This document shows positions 59,106 to 62,400 of a DNA stretch of 62,400 nucleotides, piece after piece (within the stretch, counting starts at the first letter, position 1; every line of letters begins with the position of its first letter). The stretch lies in IMG/VR virus record IMGVR_UViG_3300030430_003380, positions 1-62,400 of that record. The stretch is one strand, 5' to 3'. The translations under genes and the position numbers were made by a program. The notes beneath the pieces were generated by a model. It ran no database searches. It was given only the letters and a program-made list of their open reading frames with translations, and was not told where the DNA came from. The DNA is from a virus.

Positions 59106-60653
59106 TTAAGCTAATGTTCTTGATATTTTTATAAAGTGACAATAAAGAAATTTAGTTGTAGCTGATAAATTTTGTAAAGCTACAACTGGTTTTAATTGTG
59201 TAGTAGCTGTCATAGCTAAGGATTTTGAAGTAGAAACAGATTCAGTAACACCACCTGCAGTTGTTGTAGTTGGAGTAGATGTTAAGCCATATTGTATGTC
59301 ATTTACAAAAACACTAATTTTTCTATTTTCATCAAAAGCTAACTTTAATCTATAAACAGTACTAGCAGTGACTGCTACACCTAAATCTGTAATATAGTCA
59401 GTTCCACCTATACTATATATAAAATGAAGATTACCATTATTTGTTAAAGTTCCTGTTTCTGTATCATCATCACTAGAATATAAAAAATAAGCTTTATCGT
59501 TATCCGAAGTAATAGTGGCTGCAGTTGATAACTTCATTCCAGCCCATATTGCTGTATTTGTAATATCACTATGAGTTGATATTGCTACATTAAGTTCTGT
59601 TTGATACTCAGGATAAAAGTTTACATTTCTCCAAGGAGACGTGTTTATTAAGTCAGTATTATTTCCTTGATTACCAATTTTAGGATGAAGTATTACTTGA
59701 TCATTATCACCAGAAGTACTATATATTCTTAATCCTGGTTGAGCTCCAGCATACGATACATTATTTTCGCTAGAATTAGTTCCGTCTAAAGCCCAATGAT
59801 CATTAGCATCTATATGAGGATCAACTGTAACTTGAACTGTAAAAGTCATACTAGAAATATCAACATTAGCATTTGATATTCTAATTTTACAACTACCATT
59901 TGCTATATCATAAGCCATTACAACAACAGCAGCATTATCACCAACAGTTGCACTAGTATCAACTAAAACTGCGTGTATATAAGACTTAGTGTGTATCATG
60001 GTATTATTAAAAGTAAACTCTTGAGAGTCGTTAGCAGCTAAATCATTAGCAACTGTAGTAATTCTAGTGTTTTTAGTATTACTAGTCACAGCATCTGTAG
60101 CACTACCAGATTGAGTTATTTCAGCATCTTGTATGTCTTTATAAGGAAGTTTATGAAAATACTCATCAAGAAAATATCTATCTTCAGATTGAGAAATTAT
60201 ACCATTTACTTTAAGATTTGCGTTTTTATCTAAAGTCATAGATACAGATCCATTAGTACTAAAACTAAATGAATCATCAGCATGATTATAAGATATTTTA
60301 CCTACATCATTATCATTACTATCACCAAAAAACATATTACCCTGAGATGATGCACCTGACAATATAGATAAACCAGTATTTGTTGAAGACTCTAAAACAA
60401 CTTCATCAGCTAAAGAATTTGCTGTAACTGAGCCTGCAGATGTAGATAAAACATGTAATAATCCGTCAGGAGTAGAACCTGTATTACCAATACCTACTTT
60501 TGGAAAAACAGCTTTATCTGTAGATAATTTCATAGCAACATTATTTCCAGAACCACTTTGAACTTGTTTTAAAGTAGTGTTAGAAATTTCACTAGAAGAT
60601 TGAATTAAATTTTTATATGTAGATGCTATTGATCTTCCTTTTAAATCTGACAT
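59106..60653 (-). CDS. Tail fibre-like protein
   Basis: A protein of 515 residues. The first 150 residues hold fibre-type repeats (KVGIGNTGSTPDGLLHVLS; FSFSTNGSVSMTLDKNANL). After a hinge near 165-185 (YFLDEYFHKLPYKDIQDAEI) comes a jelly-roll-like domain with TEFNV-type strands, ending KFLYCHFIKISRTLA. It resembles the + strand fibre only in general repetitive style, so it is probably a second adhesin. It follows the holin gene by one base. Confidence 0.75.
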   Translation of the reverse strand: MSDLKGRSIASTYKNLIQSSSEISNTTLKQVQSGSGNNVAMKLSTDKAVFPKVGIGNTGSTPDGLLHVLSTSAGSVTANSLADEVVLESSTNTGLSILSGASSQGNMFFGDSNDNDVGKISYNHADDSFSFSTNGSVSMTLDKNANLKVNGIISQSEDRYFLDEYFHKLPYKDIQDAEITQSGSATDAVTSNTKNTRITTVANDLAANDSQEFTFNNTMIHTKSYIHAVLVDTSATVGDNAAVVVMAYDIANGSCKIRISNANVDISSMTFTVQVTVDPHIDANDHWALDGTNSSENNVSYAGAQPGLRIYSTSGDNDQVILHPKIGNQGNNTDLINTSPWRNVNFYPEYQTELNVAISTHSDITNTAIWAGMKLSTAATITSDNDKAYFLYSSDDDTETGTLTNNGNLHFIYSIGGTDYITDLGVAVTASTVYRLKLAFDENRKISVFVNDIQYGLTSTPTTTTAGGVTESVSTSKSLAMTATTQLKPVVALQNLSATTKFLYCHFIKISRTLA

Positions 60654-60654
60654 T

Positions 60655-61041
60655 TTATTTTTTTCTTATTTTTTCTATAGACCTACCTGCAAAGTAAGCT
60701 CCATATACTGTTATTAATAATGTTTGATATATAGGTATATAACTTTCTTGAATAACAAACTCTCCTATATTGCCATCAAACACTGACAAAACTACAAAAA
60801 TTGCAGTTAAAAATATACATATCAAAGGTCTGATGTTTTTACTAAGCCAGTTGTCAGACTTCATATCTGCTTCCCAACGTCTAGTAACTTGTTCTTGAGC
60901 TTGTGCTTCTGCCTGAATAAGAACTTCTTTCATAGCTTTTTTAGCAGCCATGGCTTCTTCTTTTGATGTAGATAAATTATCTACAACATTACCAAGTTTT
61001 TCAATTACACCTCCACCTAAAAAACTTAATAACTTACTCAT
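60655..61041 (-). CDS. Holin, three-TM/GTA-type
   Basis: A protein of 128 residues. An amphipathic N-terminal half (KEEAMAAKKAMKEVLIQAEAQ, then RWEADMKSDNWLSKNIRPL) is followed by hydrophobic helices at about 73-92 (LICIFLTAIFVVLSVFDG) and 104-122 (IYQTLLITVYGAYFAG) and a basic tail RSIEKIRKK. This is the pattern of the holin-of-3TMs family. It overlaps the endolysin stop by 4 bases, the expected lysis pair. Confidence 0.78.
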   Translation of the reverse strand: MSKLLSFLGGGVIEKLGNVVDNLSTSKEEAMAAKKAMKEVLIQAEAQAQEQVTRRWEADMKSDNWLSKNIRPLICIFLTAIFVVLSVFDGNIGEFVIQESYIPIYQTLLITVYGAYFAGRSIEKIRKK

Positions 61042-61493
61042 GACTCAACAAATTTATATTTTGTTTTTCCTTTTTCATTTTTGTAAGCCTCAAGAACTTC
61101 ATTTCTGTTACTGTTTTTCTTTAAAGATATATGTATCCAGGAAAAATTAAACTCGTTTATCATTTGATCAAACTCTAAATTTGAATCCAAAATCCAATCA
61201 TATATAACTTTATTATTCATTTTTCCATCACTCCAGTATTGCAGGTCCAAAGCTTGAGCTTTGCTATGCTGACTGCGAGATGATCCACCAATAGCTTTAT
61301 TGAGTTGCGGGCTACGATAACCACTACTAATACGAATAGGACCAATACTGTCCCTAAGAGGTTGTATGAGGTTGTCAATAAGGTTTTGCATATTTTCCAA
61401 ATGTTCCTGAGACATCTCATTTTTTATTCCTAACCTTTTAGCTGTATTACTATGCTCAATTTCTGCACGAGTAAAATTTTTACTTATTTTCAT
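61038..61493 (-). CDS. Endolysin, M15-family peptidase
   Basis: A protein of 151 residues. The D,D-/L,D-peptidase motifs are clear: ISSGYRSPQLN (55-65), SQHSKAQALDLQ (H76, D83) and WIHISL (H121), which bind zinc and cut peptidoglycan cross-links. FTRAEIEHSNTAKRLGI at the start is the typical cell-wall-recognition-like lead of phage M15_3 members. No signal peptide is seen, so it depends on the holin next to it. Confidence 0.88.
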   Translation of the reverse strand: MKISKNFTRAEIEHSNTAKRLGIKNEMSQEHLENMQNLIDNLIQPLRDSIGPIRISSGYRSPQLNKAIGGSSRSQHSKAQALDLQYWSDGKMNNKVIYDWILDSNLEFDQMINEFNFSWIHISLKKNSNRNEVLEAYKNEKGKTKYKFVES

Positions 61494-61501
61494 AATTTAT
61501 T

Positions 61502-61840
61502 TTAAAATGCTTCCATGACTATTTCATCTATAGAATCTTGAACATCTTTTTTAGTAGCTTCCATAGTCATCATTATATTTGCTTGAAATCTTTTTACTTC
61601 TTCATTATTATTAAAAATTACAATAGTAGGCACAACTACTATTTTATATTCTTTAGACCATCTTGAATCTGCAGTTATATCAACTCTTTTGGTTTTGCAA
61701 TCTGTAAGTTTTGGCAACCAAACCACCTCATTAGTTTTATTAAAACTAGCATTAAATTCAACAGCAACCATACCATCAGGAAAATCCTGACTAAAAGCTG
61801 ATAATGATATAAAAAAAAATGTAATTAGTAATTTTTTCAT
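61502..61840 (-). CDS. Exported thioredoxin-fold protein without CxxC
   Basis: A protein of 112 residues. Signal peptide MKKLLITFFFISLSAFSQ is followed by a thioredoxin-like core: VAVEFNASFN, TKRVDITADSRWSKEYKI, VVVPTIVIFNN and EVKRFQANI. The cis-proline position (VPT) is kept, but the CxxC motif is replaced, and the only Cys is in LTDCK. It therefore seems to have lost redox activity and may act as a chaperone or binding protein in the periplasm. It lies between the endolysin and the membrane-anchored coiled-coil gene. Confidence 0.7.
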   Translation of the reverse strand: MKKLLITFFFISLSAFSQDFPDGMVAVEFNASFNKTNEVVWLPKLTDCKTKRVDITADSRWSKEYKIVVVPTIVIFNNNEEVKRFQANIMMTMEATKKDVQDSIDEIVMEAF

Positions 61841-61844
61841 AACT

Positions 61845-62129
61845 CTATCTTAAGTTATCAATCTTTTCTTCCATTCTAATCATTTGATTTTTTATCTCTT
61901 TTACATCTTCTTGAGTTGTCATAATAGTTTGTCGTATAAGTTGATCTTTCATATCATACTCCATACGAGTAATTTCAGGGTCAGGAGGCAGGGGTAGTTC
62001 TTTAGCATCTGCTATATCATTTTGAAGTGTAAACCACATTCCAACTAATGTAAATATAAGAACAGCAATACCCGCTAGTGTTTTTAAACTTATATTAAAT
62101 GATGTTTCTTCGCTTAATTCTTTTGCCAT
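61845..62129 (-). CDS. Membrane-anchored coiled-coil protein, spanin-like
   Basis: A protein of 94 residues. One membrane segment (about 15-36, LKTLAGIAVLIFTLVGMWFTLQ), a Pro-rich hinge (LPLPPDPEI) and a C-terminal coiled coil (DVKEIKNQMIRMEEKIDNL). Topology is like an inner-membrane spanin, and it sits in the lysis region, but no outer-membrane partner is obvious. Other membrane-tethered roles are possible. Confidence 0.6.
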   Translation of the reverse strand: MAKELSEETSFNISLKTLAGIAVLIFTLVGMWFTLQNDIADAKELPLPPDPEITRMEYDMKDQLIRQTIMTTQEDVKEIKNQMIRMEEKIDNLR

Positions 62130-62131
62130 GA

Positions 62132-62400
62132 TTAAAATATTACATAATTAAGACCCACACTAAAGTTGTGCCACTGTCTGTTCCAATACTTATTGTACCT
62201 ACCCTCTACAAATATACCTAAACTTTTATTAAATCTATAACCGTATATTAAGCCAATAGAGTAATCTATCCATTGACCATTATTATACTTATGATATGAA
62301 TATAAATTATCAGTATCTAAATGATAAGGCATAATGTTTCCCCAAGTGTGAAACCAAAAATCTTTTGTAAAATGATAATAATCTAAACCTAAAACAAAAG
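62132..62400 (-). CDS. Outer-membrane barrel-like protein, C-terminal part (runs off window)
   Basis: The frame is open from the right window edge to the stop at 62132-62134, about 89 codons. It consists of alternating aromatic strands (GLDYYHFTKDFWFHTWGNI, YSIGLIYGYRFNKSLGIFVE, QWHNFSVGLNYVIF), ending in Phe, as outer-membrane barrels do. The ATG at 62332 is only an inner Met; upstream codons keep the same character. I infer this to be the other end of the gene whose N-terminus is at 1-319, if the genome is circular. Confidence 0.7.
   Translation of the reverse strand, partial: FVLGLDYYHFTKDFWFHTWGNIMPYHLDTDNLYSYHKYNNGQWIDYSIGLIYGYRFNKSLGIFVEGRYNKYWNRQWHNFSVGLNYVIF

Noticed and set aside
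59106-60653. Possible diversity-generating or invertible element in fibre genes
   Set aside because: No reverse transcriptase, invertase or template-repeat pair was seen near either fibre gene.
1-62400. CRISPR array, integrase or insertion sequence
   Set aside because: No regular spacer-repeat series, no tyrosine or serine recombinase and no transposase were seen, which fits a virulent phage.

Overview
The window is almost certainly a slice of a tailed dsDNA phage genome, most likely a podovirus-type phage of a marine flavobacterium (Bacteroidota). The evidence is a complete virion morphogenesis block (terminase, portal, scaffold-like protein, major capsid protein, ring/neck proteins, long tail or neck proteins, ejection proteins), AT-rich DNA, Bacteroidota-type promoters (TTG, about 19 bases, TAnnTTTG), no obvious Shine-Dalgarno leaders, and a secreted protein with a type IX secretion (T9SS) C-terminal sorting domain. 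The structural gene order (terminase, portal, capsid, ring proteins, stabilisation/muzzle-like protein, three cargo-like proteins ending in a giant one) recalls crAss-like phages and the large Cellulophaga podoviruses. That placement rests on recall of the families, not on a search.

Layout. Positions 62400 to 22652 are one long leftward block. It starts with an envelope/lysis group (outer-membrane barrel fragment, membrane-anchored coiled coil, thioredoxin-like exported protein, M15 peptidase endolysin, holin, fibre). It continues through a GroES-like protein, terminase, portal, scaffold, capsid, ring proteins, two giant tail/neck proteins and three ejection-type proteins, the last of 3878 residues. 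Positions 1 to 5919 continue leftward with the other end of what looks like the same outer-membrane gene, the T9SS protein, three very basic small proteins, a two-helix membrane protein and a LamG-type virion protein. Positions 6019 to 9577 are a rightward island with a winged-helix protein, a Lys-rich protein, a tail fibre and a small virion protein. Positions 9574 to 14434 are leftward: an HNH nuclease, tiny basic proteins, a repeat-rich non-coding stretch, a DUF932 protein and several small unknown genes. Positions 14905 to 22526 are rightward early/replication genes: small unknowns, ERF annealing protein, RecE-like nuclease, helix-turn-helix protein, a protein with an SSB-like tail, helicase-loader-like protein, DnaB helicase, two further nucleases and another basic protein.

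How it works together. The rightward early block probably copies DNA by a helicase, recombinase and resolvase route that borrows the host polymerase, since no polymerase or primase is visible here. The leftward block builds the particle. The giant polyvalent protein and the two genes before it are probably injected with the DNA. The lysis genes sit beside a group of exported proteins (barrel, T9SS protein, thioredoxin-like protein) that look aimed at the cell envelope.

The most notable signals are the phage-borne T9SS substrate; a candidate structured RNA of about 200 nt at 14521-14732 with its own promoter-like element and terminator; a recurrent TTAACCAATTAAACC leader placed 6-9 nt before start codons of one gene module; FQ-type junctions between domains of the 3878-residue protein; and an apparently split stabilisation protein. 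The two window edges both fall in what looks like one outer-membrane gene, in compatible frames, which fits a circular or circularly permuted genome only slightly larger than the window.
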